A stretch of 64,000 nt of DNA from Amaurobius ferox (Eukaryota > Arthropoda > Arachnida > Araneae > Amaurobiidae), in the NCBI GenBank assembly GCA_951213105.1, contig OX578139.1:72108754-72172753 (forward strand), in the 5' to 3' direction. Every line of letters starts with the position of its first letter. Position 1 is the first letter of the stretch. This document shows positions 1 through 11,886 of the stretch, one piece after another. The translations under genes and the position numbers were made by a program. The notes under the pieces are model-generated. The model saw nothing but the letters and a program-made list of their open reading frames with translations. It did no database searches and was not told the origin of the DNA.

Positions 1-42
1 TTACGTTTTACTCGGTAAATACGTTCTATATTTTATTAACCA

Positions 43-633
43 TGCATTTAAGTAAAATTAAGGACAAAACGTCTTTAAAACGAAAGGTCATTTATTAAAA
101 CATCTTAAAAGATGTACAAAGCATTTTAAAACCGCCAGAGAGCTTTCGGGCGTTAATACGCCCTTGATCACTGGCTACATGAATATTAAAACATGGTTAT
201 AGTTGTTCATATATAGAGACCAGTTATACAGCAAATTTGCATAAAAATATAAAATGGTAAATGAACATACTATTAATTAATACAAAATATCCAAGAAATA
301 TACACGGAAAATACAACATTTCTTGTAATATTTTTACAATTTGAAAGCGTTTAAAGTAATTTTTGTATTTTCCGTATATATTTCTCGGATATTTTGTATT
401 AATTAATAGCATGTTCATTTACCATTTTATATTTTAATGAAAATTTGCTGCATAACAGGTCTCTATATATGAACATTCCATGTTTTAACATTCATGTAGC
501 CACTGATGAAGGACGTATTAAAGTCCGAAAGCGCTCTGGGGGTTTTAAAATGCTTTGTACGTTTTTTAAGATGGTTTAATAAATGACCTTTTGTTTTAAA
601 GACATTTTGTCTTTAATTTTATTTATTGAATGC
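43..633. repeat. Foldback element (long inverted repeat)
   Basis: Arms at about 44-317 and 363-633 are reverse complements of each other with scattered differences, around a centre of about 45 bp. Both arms carry a taaatgacctttygtttaaa-type block, the phrase aatgaacatrctattaatta and a block near the tips that differs by short indels. No coding potential. This is the architecture of a foldback or MITE-like DNA element. No clear target-site duplication was seen. Confidence 0.8.
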
Positions 634-1801
634 AGACTTGATACCGGTTTTTGATTATCATACATTTAAACATTAATGATTATTACTGGACGTCATCTAC
701 TGTATTTGGAACAATATTCATTGTTTTATTGTTTGTGTGGTTAATTATTTGCCATAAACGAGCAAGTTCTGCTTTGCAATTTCGACACTGGTGATGATTA
801 TGCGGTTACCTGATATTGGATTTTAGGTAACGCCAAAAATACGAAAGAAAAGTGACTACTCTTCAAACATAGGTACTCCTTCTACTACTAATACCAAAGT
901 GGAACTCAATTTTGAGGATATGCTCAACATTATCGTAAGACTCAATCAGCAAGAAAATTTTGAAAAACTAACAACAGCAGCGTTACTGTGGTTAAGAAAT
1001 ATCTGTTTCCATCTGTTCCCTCTAATTGCGAAGACAATAAAATAAATATGTTATCTTTCCTGCAGAGTTTAACTTAACTGCAGAGTTGTACATTTACAAT
1101 GAACATTTACAATTTCTTTACATCGTGGCAAAATTACGTACATCTTGTACAGCAATCTCGCCAGTTATTTTTAGTTTTATTTTAGAGTAGTTAAAAAATA
1201 TTTTTAGGCATTAATTAATTCCAGGTGTCCGGAACTAACTTATATTATGTGAGACATTTGGAAAATTCACTAAGTGGATATTTAATGAAAATATATATAA
1301 AAAATTGCAAGTGTTAAAGTGGCGAAACTAACTAAGCACACTTACTTTATTAACATTTAAATAAATTTAAATAAAACAAAAATTTATTTTGTGTTTATAT
1401 GAAAAAGCATATCCAAAAGCACAGAATATTTTAATTACAGCATTTTTAATGAAACGCAAACTAAATAAAATGCACAGAAACGAACAAAGAGGAATAAAAG
1501 AACACATCAAGATATAATGTCGTCATTTCTCAAGCAGTTAGTACAGTAAATTATTTTTTGCAGAAAATGAGATAGTAAACTTCGTTATAGAAGGGATCAA
1601 TCACCAAGGTAAAAATATCGTTTCGCCAGGGATAATTGACATAATAAAGGTTTGATGTTATAAGTTAATATGAAGCTACCAAATTGTGTTCGTCTCTTTA
1701 GTGTTTTTATCGGATCTCACTGTAGATCGTGAATCATACGCCTAAATGCTTTTTAGTAAGAATACAATTGCATGATCCATTGAATTTCTGTCGAGTTTTA
1801 T
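634..1801. other. Unassigned AT-rich sequence
   Basis: No convincing ORF, repeat copy or RNA gene recognised. Base composition matches the background. It could be intron or 3' flank of the candidate exon that follows, but nothing in the sequence proves it. Confidence 0.4.
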
Positions 1802-2016
1802 CTAAAAAAAAACTCCAGCTTTAGAACTTCTTCTGAGAATGCGAACTAAAGTTCTGCAGCTTATAATGTCATTAGTTGAATAGCCAATTTCTGCTTCAGT
1901 TAGCTTTTCAGACGGGAAATCAATTAGTACCAGCGGAATGGCCATTGTGTCGATAATATGCCGAACTCTTGGAAAGAAAGTAACAAACAAATGAGAGTTT
2001 GAGTCATGGCTTGCAC
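1802..2016 (-). CDS. Candidate host exon, unknown protein
   Basis: On the minus strand a pyrimidine-rich tract ending in tttctacag immediately precedes an open frame of about 70 codons that runs to a TAG at 1802. The peptide has ordinary protein composition, unlike nearby ORFs: it includes LVLIDFPSEKLTEAEIGY and NDIISCRTLVRILRRSSKAG. The frame is open through the putative acceptor, so the apparent start upstream (a GTG) is not meaningful, and this would be an internal or terminal exon beginning in phase 1 at 2016. I do not recognise the family. No partner exon was identified with confidence. It could be a terminal exon, an exon ending at a weak donor before the T-run near 1810, or chance. Local codon use is less AT-biased than the flanks, which favours real coding sequence. 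Confidence 0.33.
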
Positions 2017-2030
2017 CTGTAGAAAACACG

Positions 2031-3879
2031 AAATTAATTTAAAATATTTCTGGATAAGCGGTAATGCAATACTTACGGTTGCATTTATTAGAAAATGTGC
2101 AACATTACATTAATGTATCCGGTTTTCAGCTTTACATACCTATTAATTTTATAGTATCCAAAAAATATCTCTGGACATATATAGTATGCATTTTTATTGT
2201 TCGATTAATGCACGTAACCCTGAGTTGAATACTATGAATGAAACCTATTTAGGTGTATTTGCCACATATAAGATAATTGATTTTCAGCATAATATTTTAT
2301 AATAACAAATTCCGAAATGATAAAAACAGGTTACGTAATTTATATAAACTGAAAACAAATACTTGTAAATATGTTTCATTCTGTAGTTTTCGAATTAAAC
2401 ATAGAATGAACGATAACTCTCCCAAAAATTTAATGGAGTATTGTTTGACCGGTCGGTGGTTCAATTCTACCCTAATACACGAGTTATTTATATGCATAAT
2501 ATTTAAAATATTCTAAATCCTACTAGCATAAAAATTCTTCATCCAAAAATAATTTTTTCTCACAGAAGGTATTTGCGTGGCATTCTCACAGTCATATATT
2601 GAGATCGCACTTACATTCTAGATAACAGCTTCTCTCCATGATTTGTTCATACGCTTCAACATTGAATAGCTGATACTTGCAATGTGCCAAGAAAACTGGT
2701 TATCTGACACAGTTCTGCTAATTTCTATGGTTAAATAACCAATTAAGTTCTACCACGCCGGTTGCATGAAATTACATAAAGACTATGTGAGTATGACTAT
2801 TATAGTCTGGCATGGTCTTATGGTGGCTATTGGACAGAAAATATATAACTCACTAGCTAACCATACTATAAGCAGAGTTTAGTTGAATATCGGTTTATGA
2901 TGGATACATACGTGTTTAGTGCCTGCTTAAAAAAAAGGAACACGTATCTATCGAAGTGATTTTTTAACAAATAAACTTAGCATATCTATATATACTTGAA
3001 CATGGATATAATATATTGTAGGCATTAAGAGCCGAGATAGACAGACCGACAAAGATTGCCATAAGAACAAGGTCAGTTTAGCGGCAAATCTGAACTATAT
3101 ATAATATCAGTTTACAGACATACGTATTAGTTACAAAGACGTGATCAAATCAGGGAACTTTGTGGTCTCCCAGTAGACGCGACACCACAGCTGCAGCTCA
3201 ATCGTTATGGATTTTCATGCTAGCTACGTGGTAAAACTGAATATGCTGGTCTCCAGTGAGATTCGTTAACATTGCAAAACCTTGCAAATAAATTCCAAGT
3301 AATCTTGAAGCAGGTTTGTGGGTATTGAATGCAAAAGTCTCCTTAGAAAATGCAAAACAGGTCCTTGACGATATTATCAGCAATTGGAGAGCAATTTCAC
3401 TTTGGAAAATGCACACATTTAGGCAGTTTCTGTGAGGATAACTTTAATCTCTTCAACTCAGAGAATAAAATAACTTCCTGATTACACAATAAAGCAGAAA
3501 AGTTACGTTCGTAAAATCTATGGCCAATCTAACACCGTCAAAAAAAGATCTTATCCCTTCTCATAAGAAGTCGTTCTGATAATGGACTCTATGCTGATTG
3601 GGAAGAAATCAAAGTTATCAATGGAAGGGTTACAGAAGGAGAGAGTATTTTTGAACCTATCAAAAAACATTATATGGCTTAGATTTTAATTTGAAAGAAA
3701 TGAGCAAAATCAGCAAAATATTCTTCTATTATTGATCGAAACTTTATGGAGGAAACTGTGTTGGATATTTTTATTGGTACCGGGTTTAGAAATTAGGGTG
3801 CGTTTCTCGATTGAATGTAAACGTAAAAAATGCATATTCATTGTATTATACTTTCCATATAACGCATATTTATATGTCT
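2031..3879. other. Unassigned AT-rich sequence
   Basis: Would be intron or upstream DNA if the candidate exon at 1802-2016 is real. A second minus-strand open frame at 3198-3416 follows a tcctcacag-like acceptor but has no recognisable domain and is too weak to call. No repeat family from the rest of the window was recognised here. Confidence 0.4.
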
Positions 3880-4400
3880 AAAGAAATGTGATAGGAAAAA
3901 GTATTTTTGAAACGTTGATTTCAGATACATAGATCCAATTTTAAAACTGCTTTAAATAAGGTAGGAAGTTATGAAATAGTAATTTACATTACCTGCAATA
4001 TTTCTGTAACAAAATTAAAAACATAACTTGTATACAGCCCCTCAAATGGAAAAAAAGTCTATAAAAATACTACCCATTAGAATTTATTAGAACTGATAAA
4101 AATTTCGCTACATTATGATCCAATTTGACATAGTTATCATTCATTTGAATGTTCATTGGGAAATAAAGTGTCATCCACAAATTAATGTCGGTTACAAATA
4201 ATTATTAAATCTTATTCAAATTTGTTTTATACAAATATTTCAGAAAACCTATTACGTCACCATTACATAGATTTACAGTTTGTACATAATCATCCATCCA
4301 AACTGCCTATCTAGAGTTTAAATTATCGCACTGTCCAGTATTGCCAAACTCTGCGAGATAATTATGCTTTATGGCAAATGCGGCTGATAGTCTAGTTCCG
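3880..4400 (+). mobile_element. C-element copy 1, mariner-like transposon relic (5' part)
   Basis: Homologous over about 520 bp to 52985-53575, sharing blocks such as ctttaaataaggta, gaaatagtaattta and catagttatca. The right end keeps a short decayed reading frame (about 4330-4392, LCEIIMLYGKCG then stop) that aligns with the better frame of the other copy (NDELYEMILIYGECN). That segment resembles the N-terminal helix-turn-helix start of mariner-type transposases. The rest of the gene is missing. The family assignment rests on this short motif. Confidence 0.45.
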
Positions 4401-4522
4401 AATGATACTAATATCCCACAGATATCAAAAATTAAAGAAGATGCGTCTTTTCATAGATATGTTTTACGAAAACGTTTATGGAAGGGACCAATAAAACCAC
4501 ATTTATCATTTTTTCTTTACCT

Positions 4523-5592
4523 TTTAAACACTTTTTAACGTACTTGTAAAGTGTTTATGACTTTGTTCATTCTGTCTGTCTGTCCGTTCGCACGATCAAT
4601 TTTTTTACCTTTTTAACACTTTCCAACATAGTTGTAAAGTGTTTATGACTTTGTTCATTCTGTCTGTCTGTTTGACCTTTCGCACGATAACTGCCGTAAA
4701 AATCACTTTGTCAAAATGAAATTTTAGTATGTTCTTGCGACGGTCTGTGGAACATATGGGAATAAAAGTGAATAATATCACCTAAATAGTTTCGGATTGA
4801 ACCCGGGGTGAAAAAATAAAATATATTGAACCTTATAGGACATAATTTTTCTAACACTTTTAAGCGGAGTTAAAATTCACCAATCGGTTTGAAAATGTTA
4901 GGAAATATTCAAACTATGACATAAAATGTAAAAAAAAATGTCAGCAAAATATGTTTGTAGTTTTTTAAATAAAAATTGAAATAATAATTATACCCATGTT
5001 ATATGATGATATCACGTGACTTATTTCAAAGTAAAATATGGTATCTCTTTTTTCCCCTGTGTAAAAATCGTGATGTTTAAAAATAGTTTAAATTTATATT
5101 TAATGTTGCATCCATCATGAAACCGCTTTATTTTTGCATATTATCTGTGTGCATAATATTTTTGCATAAATTCTGTGCTAACGCAATTACAATATTTTTG
5201 AATTTAAATGATCACGAAACTTTGATTATTCCTATAAGGAAGCCTAAATTCTATAGTATGCAGAATGCAAACAAATCAAGCGATTGTATGATGAGTTGTT
5301 TAAGAATTGCTGAATTTTTTTCACCCAAAATTATTTAGTTCTATAGTATGGAATATAAGTGATATTAATGAAATATTCATTGATTCCACATAGAGAAGCA
5401 GACGATTTATAGTATTGGCTTTTTTGATGAAGTTTTAAGTTTCTAAGTATAATGAATTATTATAGTACTGTGTTAATTTAAAAAAATATCAGTGCTAAAT
5501 GTATTGCATTTTAGAGATATTTAAATTAGATTGCATTTCTATTAAAAAGTATTTCATAATCTATGTTTTATGCATGATCGATCTTTCTTGTT
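4523..5592 (+). mobile_element. B-element copy 1 (TCTG-start family)
   Basis: Begins with aacacttt...gtaaagtgtttatgac, a TCTG microsatellite, cgataactgccgtaaaaatg, and ends in gcatgatygatctttcttg. The same ends and order recur at 15204-16035, 34563-35855 and 55955-57305, and in reverse at 17690-18545 and 29798-30632. In this copy the first about 110 bp are tandemly duplicated (4523-4610 and 4612-4700). No coding capacity, so probably a non-autonomous element. Its class is unknown. Confidence 0.7.
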
Positions 5593-5679
5593 TAAAATTT
5601 AAACTCACTTTTATCCACCAGAATCATATGTCTGTCATTTATAAATTCAAAGACGAACTTCTGAAAAAAATCGTTCTAA

Positions 5680-5880
5680 ATGAATCCAAATAAATGATTT
5701 CTGTGAATGCCCCTGGATTCATGAATTGCGTTGATTAAAAACATATCGAAATGCTACGATAACATTGTATAAGTCAGGAAGATTGACATTTTATTTCATC
5801 TTAAATTTGCACTTTTGAGTTCCACATTTATGTTTAGTTTTACTAAATGAAGCATGGGTAAAGTTTTATGCAATGTTATT
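5680..5880 (+). repeat. Interspersed repeat shared with 55313-55490
   Basis: The segment around attcatgaattgcgttgat, followed by aagtcaggaagattga and a ttgacta/ttttactaaatga block, aligns with 55313-55490. In both places it lies next to B-element sequence, so it may be an extra internal part of a longer B-element rather than a separate family. Confidence 0.5.
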
Positions 5881-5964
5881 GCCATTACCTTAAAAAGCTA
5901 TATAATAATATATGTTTTCATTTTTTTCAAAAATATTGCACAAAAAATTGTATATCTCTTAAAT

Positions 5965-6690
5965 TTTCTTTTATTTTTACTTTTCTACTAAACTTTCTTT
6001 TACTTTTACTTTACTACTAAACTTTATTTTACTTTTTACTTTTCTTCTAAACTTTATTTTACTTTTTACTTTTCCATTAAACTTCCTTTTACTTTTTACT
6101 TTTCTACTAAACTTTATTTTACCTTTTACTTTTCTTCTGAACGTCATTTTACTTTTTACTTTTCCATTAAACTTCTTTTTACTTTTTACTTTTCTACTAA
6201 ACTTTCTTTTAATTTTTACTTTTCTACTAAACTTTCATTTACTTTTCCTTTTCTTCTAAACCTCATTTTACTTTTTACTTTTCCGTTAAACTTCTTTTTA
6301 CTTTTTACTTTTCTACTAAACTTTCTTTTCATTTTTACTTTTCTACTAAACTTTCGTTTACTTTTTACTTTTCTACTAAATTTAATTTTACTTTATACTC
6401 TTCTTCTAAACTTTATTTTACTTTTTACTTTTCCATTAAAGTTCTTTCTACTTTTTACTTTTCTACTAAACTTTCTTTTACTTTTTACTTTTCTACTAAA
6501 CTTTCTTTTACTTTTTACTTTTATTCTGAACTATATTTTACTTTTTATTTTCCATTAAACTTCCTTTTACTTTTTACTTTTCTACTGTACTTTTTTTACT
6601 TTTTAATTTTCTACTAAACTTTCTTTTACTTTTTAATTTTCTACTAAACTTTCTTTTACTTCTTACTTTTCTACAGAAATCTCTTTTACT
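5965..6690. repeat. Minisatellite, 29-30 bp unit, about 24 copies
   Basis: Tandem array of a pyrimidine-rich unit, roughly ctttttacttttctactaaa plus ctttctttta, with point differences and single-base length changes between units. Strong strand asymmetry: almost no G on the plus strand across about 725 bp. Alternating variants (ctacta, cttcta, ccatta) suggest partly ordered higher-level duplication. Confidence 0.95.
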
Positions 6691-7389
6691 ATTTTAAACA
6701 TCCTGTATATAAGAAAGTATAATGGGTACAAAAATGATATTCGAATTTCCAACGGATTTTCCAATTATTATTGAATATGTACTTTTTTTCGGCTCAGCTG
6801 ACAGTAATTGAACCATTTTAGCGCGTTGCATTTGTGTGTCTATTTGTACCATGCACCAAAACAAACTACAAACTATCACATTTAGTGAAATTTGTGTTAA
6901 CGATTGCTGATGCATGACTCCGATGCTTATTAGATTTTGGTGCTAATTGAGAAACGGTAACCTTTAATTTAGAAATAATCTGTAAGAATATAAAGAAAAT
7001 AAAGGAAACATATAATTAAAATATGTTAAATTATGTTATATATGTAATGCTTGTTATTAATAGGAGTGAAATTATTCCCATTGTTCCCCAGATATAGCAG
7101 TCTCATTATATGTATTTATTTTTTGATTTTGGCACATTGAGCAAATTTAAAAATGTGTCCAGTAGCCAAACTTGATAATCTATTTCAAAAGTAACAAATC
7201 ATTTTACATATTTTTAAATATTTTTTGGAATGTAACTCTATTTAATTTATATAAACAATGAAAGAACATTTTTGAAGTTAAATATCCGTTAAAATCCATG
7301 TGATGCTCACATTAAATTGTTACTGCAGTATTTCTGTTCTTAACAAACTTTTCGGAAATTAACTTATATGAAATACCTGACAGATACCA

Positions 7390-7450
7390 TACTGTAGAGC
7401 GTCGACTGGGCAGTGTGATTATCTTTGGTTCGATACCCGGTGGGGGTAGC
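7390..7450 (+). other. tRNA-like fragment, possible SINE head relic
   Basis: Contains ggttcgatacc (7427-7437), one base off the Pol III B-box consensus, about 40 bp after a weak A-box-like tagagcgtcgactgg. The sequence does not fold into a full cloverleaf by eye, so this is not a tRNA gene. Confidence 0.3.
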
Positions 7451-7945
7451 AACATAATTTTCAAAACCAGTCAAATATATAAACATAATTGAAAAAAAAA
7501 ATGTTTGATTGGAATTCATGAATTATCAAACATGTATATCTGACAATCAGATATCTGGCTCGATCCCAATACTTGCCTTTACATATTTTATGTAATACAA
7601 AGAGTGTAGAAATATAACTCACCTCTTCTAACAACACAGTTCCTGAAACTATCAAACGTTAAGAAATATCCCTCTCAGAAATAAAGTATTTATTGTTCTT
7701 AGTAAACAATCGCTCGGATAATTGATTCTGTTTGCTGAAGAAAGAAAGTTCAGTTTTGAATGGATGGAGTAATATCAAGGGAAAGGTTCATTTAGCCAGT
7801 GGCAACTAACAGTATTGTAAGGATTAGAAGTTATCTTTGAAAGTAGAAAAAGTAGTAAGCAAATGGATGCTCATTCATTAGTTAAATCTTCCTGCAAACA
7901 TTTTCTGGAGATTTATATCAGTACGAAATTTGCGGATTAATGTGG

Positions 7946-7974
7946 TATATATATATATATATATATATATATAA
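7946..7974. repeat. TA dinucleotide tract
   Basis: About 14 uninterrupted TA units. Confidence 0.95.
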
Positions 7975-8085
7975 CAAGAAAAACATACTATATTTTAAGA
8001 TGTACATGAAAGCATTTTCATGGCTACCACTAAATAGGGGCTCACATTGATTTCTAGAATATCAATAAATTATATCTCTATATAT

Positions 8086-8857
8086 TAAAAAAATCTGATG
8101 TGGGCAACACATCACTTTTCTTATATAATGCAATGCATTTACTACTTTTACAGTTAAAACAAATGCTATTCTTATAGTAGATACTTATATTATTTCTAAG
8201 ATATTGAATTGTTGTCAATTAGTCGTCATTTTCATTGATTTAGAGTCACTTTTATCCATTTGGCGAGATTTTTGTAAATTTGGCAACAATTAAAAATGTC
8301 GCCAAGTTGGCAATATTCCGCCATATTCGTCGCCAAAATCTCGCCAAGCGTTATGGACGGAGAAATAAGTTTTTCTTACAGCAGATAAATGACTATTGGC
8401 GTTCAAATACAAAACTATTACTCAAAGTATCTTTTTTCATGAATGGAACGAGCCAGATCCACGAGAATGATGTCACCCAATTTATCGGATGGTATTACAT
8501 ATGAAAAGTGAACATGTTTCTCAATAGGAAATATTTTTTTTTTATTTTATATGACTTTTTGATATTTTTGAAAAATGTGCAATGTCTCGAGAACGGTTCC
8601 TGTTAGCGTTCTGAAATTTATGCTAATCGTTTTCTAATGAAAAATGACATAAGAAATGTCTATTTTCGTAACTTTATTAGCGGTTTTGATTTTTTGACGA
8701 TATTTTCAAAATTTTACTCGAAAATTTAGGGGGGTTCTGAACATTCGATTGCGTATAAGAACAATAGGCTTCCAGTGTCTACGGATTGTGATTTTTGTAT
8801 CAAATTGCATTCGAATCGGTCCATTCGTTCGTCAGTTATCGTCTCCACAGACTCACT

Positions 8858-8896
<39 letters not shown>

Positions 8897-9022
8897 CACT
8901 TCAAAAATGTTCGAGTCGTGATCAAGGATGCGTGAAACGTGCTCTCCCGTCGAAAACTCGAATTCGAATTTTCGATCCCGTCACAATACTTCCCTTATAC
9001 ATTATGTATATGAGGAAAGTAA
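8086..9022 (-). mobile_element. A-element, full-length copy (minus)
   Basis: Starts (in plus reading) with aaaaaatctgatgtgggcaa and cttatataatgcaatg, passes through the cgccaaa/ggcgag-rich block, an AC microsatellite, the gagcacg...gtcgaaaactcg block, and ends in the ctttcc...ggaaagt hairpin. The same order recurs in about nine copies in this window. Length is about 0.94 kb. No ORF is shared between copies. The GT/AC microsatellite is always at the same internal place. Class unknown; likely non-autonomous. Confidence 0.85.
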
Positions 9023-9330
9023 AGAAGTACCTGAACCAGCGGCCGCCGTTTAATAAATTTCTTGTTTCTCGAGATTCCTTGAGTCGTACCCCAGGAACTA
9101 TTGCATATAAAAATATGAAATTTGGTACATTTGTCGAAAAGGCTTTGGGGAATACGCTGAAATAAACCGTTTTTTGATATATATTATGGTTTAAGTAATA
9201 TTTAATGTCTAAATCAAGGACAAAATATTTTAATTGCGAGTTCGGGTCCTGGATAGACTAATAAGAGCAAGACCACGAATTTTTGCAAGCAAGTACCTAC
9301 ATGGGTGAACTTTTGCAGGACGGAGCCACT

Positions 9331-10282
9331 TTTTACTTTCCTTATATACATAATGTATAAGGAAAGTATTGTGACGGGGTCGAAAATTTGAAATCGAGTT
9401 TTCGACGGGAGAGCACGTTTCAAGCATCCCTGATCACGAATCAAACATTTTTGAAGTGATGTCTGTGTGTGTTTGTGTGTGTGTGAAAGTATGTGTGTGT
9501 GTGTGTGTCAGTGAGTCTGTGGAGACGATAACTGACGAAAGAATGGACCGATTCGAATCAAATTTGGTACAAAAATCACAATCCGTAAACACTGGAAGCC
9601 TATTGTTTTTATGCGCAATCGAATGTTCAGAACCCCCCTAAATTTTCGAATGAAATTTTAAAAAAATCGTTAAAAAATCAAAACCACTAATAAAGTTACG
9701 CAAATAGACATTTCTTATGTAATTTTTTATTAGAAAACGATTGACATAAATTTTAGAGCGCTAACATGAACCATTCTCGAGATATTGTACATTTTTCAAA
9801 AAAATTATCAAAAAGTCATATAAAATAAAAAAAAAATATTTCCTATTGAGAAACATGTTCACTTTTCATATGTAATACCATGCGATAAATTGAGTGACAT
9901 CATTCTCGTGGATCTAGCTCGTTCCATTCATGAAAAAAGATACTTTGAATAATACTTTTGTATTTGAACGCCAATAGTCATTTATCTGCTGTAAGAATAA
10001 CTTATTTCTTAGTGCATAGCGCTTGGCGAGATTTTGGCGACGAATTTGGCGGAATGTCGCCAACCTGGCGACTTTTTGAAATGTTGCCAAATTAATGAAA
10101 ATCTCGCCAAATGGAAAAATATGACGCTAAATCAATGAAAATGACGACTAATTGTCGAAAATTCAATATCTTGGAAAGAATATTAGTATCTACTATAAGA
10201 AAAATCTATTTTTTTACTGTAAAAGTATAAAATTCATTACATTATATAAGGAAAGTCATGTGTTGTCCACATCAGATTTTTT
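9331..10282 (+). mobile_element. A-element, full-length copy (plus)
   Basis: Opens with the actttccttatatacataa/ggaaagt hairpin, then gtgacggggtcgaaaa, the GT tract (about 9460-9510), cgataactgacgaa, and ends with ggaaagtcatgtgttg and cacatcagatttttt. It lies 308 bp from the inverted copy at 8086-9022. The 308-bp spacer contains a tatgaaatttggtac block with a counterpart after this copy (about 10396-10420), so both A-elements may have landed in, or duplicated, another repeat. Confidence 0.85.
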
Positions 10283-10429
10283 AATATCGGTACAGTTTTT
10301 GAGATATCGTTCTTTTTATGCACTTCTGAATTTAACTTTTTTTTCGTATCGGCACGTCTAGCGATTTCTCTGTCTCGCACCGTAAAAACTATAGAATACA
10401 AAAATATAAATTTGGTACATTTTCAGAGA

Positions 10430-10464
10430 AATAATAGGGTAACACATTGTGTTACCCTATTATT
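10430..10464. repeat. Perfect hairpin, 17-bp arms, 1-nt loop
   Basis: The arm aataatagggtaacaca is followed by one t and its exact reverse complement. No T-run or other termination context. May be an inverted duplication left by repair. Confidence 0.9.
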
Positions 10465-11886
10465 ATTATTAAATAAATCGTTTATAGATTTAAACTTTAG
10501 TTTGGTAGGAAATAGCTCGCGAAGCTAGCTCAAGATCAAGGAATTCAGTTTTTGGATTCCCTGGGCTAAGAAAAATTTCTGCGTTTCCCACTTATGGAAA
10601 ATAAGCAGGGATAGAAAAGATTTTAAAAGTATAATATTTAGGAAATATAGATATGAAACGAGCTCTGCGAGCAGGGGTAGATCCCCATAGGTACATAAAA
10701 GAGTTTATAAATTTTGAACAATTTAAATTGTGATATGTTTTTTGAAAAAATTAAAAATGAATTTTAAAAGAGTAGTCGAAAAATTAATTTACATTTCTTA
10801 AAGAAAACTATGAGGAGAGATATTTAATATGATATATGTCGACTCCCAAATTAAAGTACAGAATACATGCCATCACGGCGTCAGACCCTATATATCACCA
10901 AGTAATCCAATTTCTTGGTGCAAACTGGCTTACACATTATCTAAAAGAATATCAGAAAGCATGAATCTCTATTGCGCCCTAAAAGTGTCCAAAGTAAGGG
11001 GAGAGTTTTGTCCACTCGTTTTAATTAATATTTTTGGTCTTCAGATGTATCATTCGTGCACCATGTGCCGAGACAGTGTCATCCATAAAATAAATTGTTT
11101 GGCTACTTCTCCACGAAATAATCGAATATGATGTTAAAGATCTTCGTTGCAATGTAGTTCAGCAGTCATGTCAATTTTTCCAGATCATGTACCTTGGTGT
11201 AGCCATTGAACATAATTTATCCGCATACCAAAACAGCAACACTGCTCTGCTTTATATATCCTTTTCAAGAATTGTATTGCAATGGTTAGTGTGATAACAG
11301 ATTTTGATGTATTTTTGTTACCACTGTAAGCAGCAGAACGTTTACGCCAGATCAACTAACGTCTAGAATATGAAAAAAGAATAAAACGACACTCAAATAG
11401 TAAAGTGTATCAAATTCATTGGTATCTTGTCTAATTCTTATGGATGCGTGACTATAATTTTTATACCGTTCCCATTAAAAGAAATATCAATTAGTAAAAT
11501 TTTCGACGCGCTCATTTAAAACGAAATAAATTTGCCAGGTATATTTTGATTAAAAATTCGCCAAGATATTTCAATTACTGTTATTAGATGTTTTTTGTTC
11601 AAATGAAAAAGACCAGCGACAGATAAGTTCTTCAAAACTAAATGGTAGTAAATATCATTGGACGGTTACTATGTTTTAAATACATTTGTTGATGACATGG
11701 TTACTTTCATGAGAAGTAAAAAAATCACATTTGTAGTTCTGGTAATATGGTTCAAAGTCTTCAACATAAATAACTTGGTATCGATGTTGAAGTCCCATCG
11801 AATTTTTCCGTATAATTTTTCTTCAAAATATACCGGTAAAATCCATTTCGCCTTAATTAAGCACGGTAAATATTTGAGTACATGAC
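10465..11886. other. Unassigned sequence with one small unrecognised ORF
   Basis: Contains a plus-strand open frame of 100 codons at 10829-11131 with no recognisable domain, no splice context I would trust and no homologue elsewhere in the window. Otherwise AT-rich without identified features. Confidence 0.35.

Larger units (their letters stand above)
6691..8085. other. Unassigned sequence between minisatellite and A-element
   Basis: Mostly AT-rich with no convincing gene. A catcctgtatata stretch at about 6708 reads on the minus strand as tatatacaggatg, which resembles a Tc1/mariner terminus after a TA target, but no partner end was found. The minus-strand frame at 6694-6915 beside it is not recognised. 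Confidence 0.4.

Noticed and set aside
3198..3416. Second candidate exon on the minus strand after a tcctcacag-like acceptor
   Set aside because: The peptide has no recognisable feature and the frame ends without a convincing donor; too weak to list as coding.
10829..11131. 100-codon ORF as a gene
   Set aside because: No domain, splice context or second copy; the length is within chance expectation for this amount of sequence.
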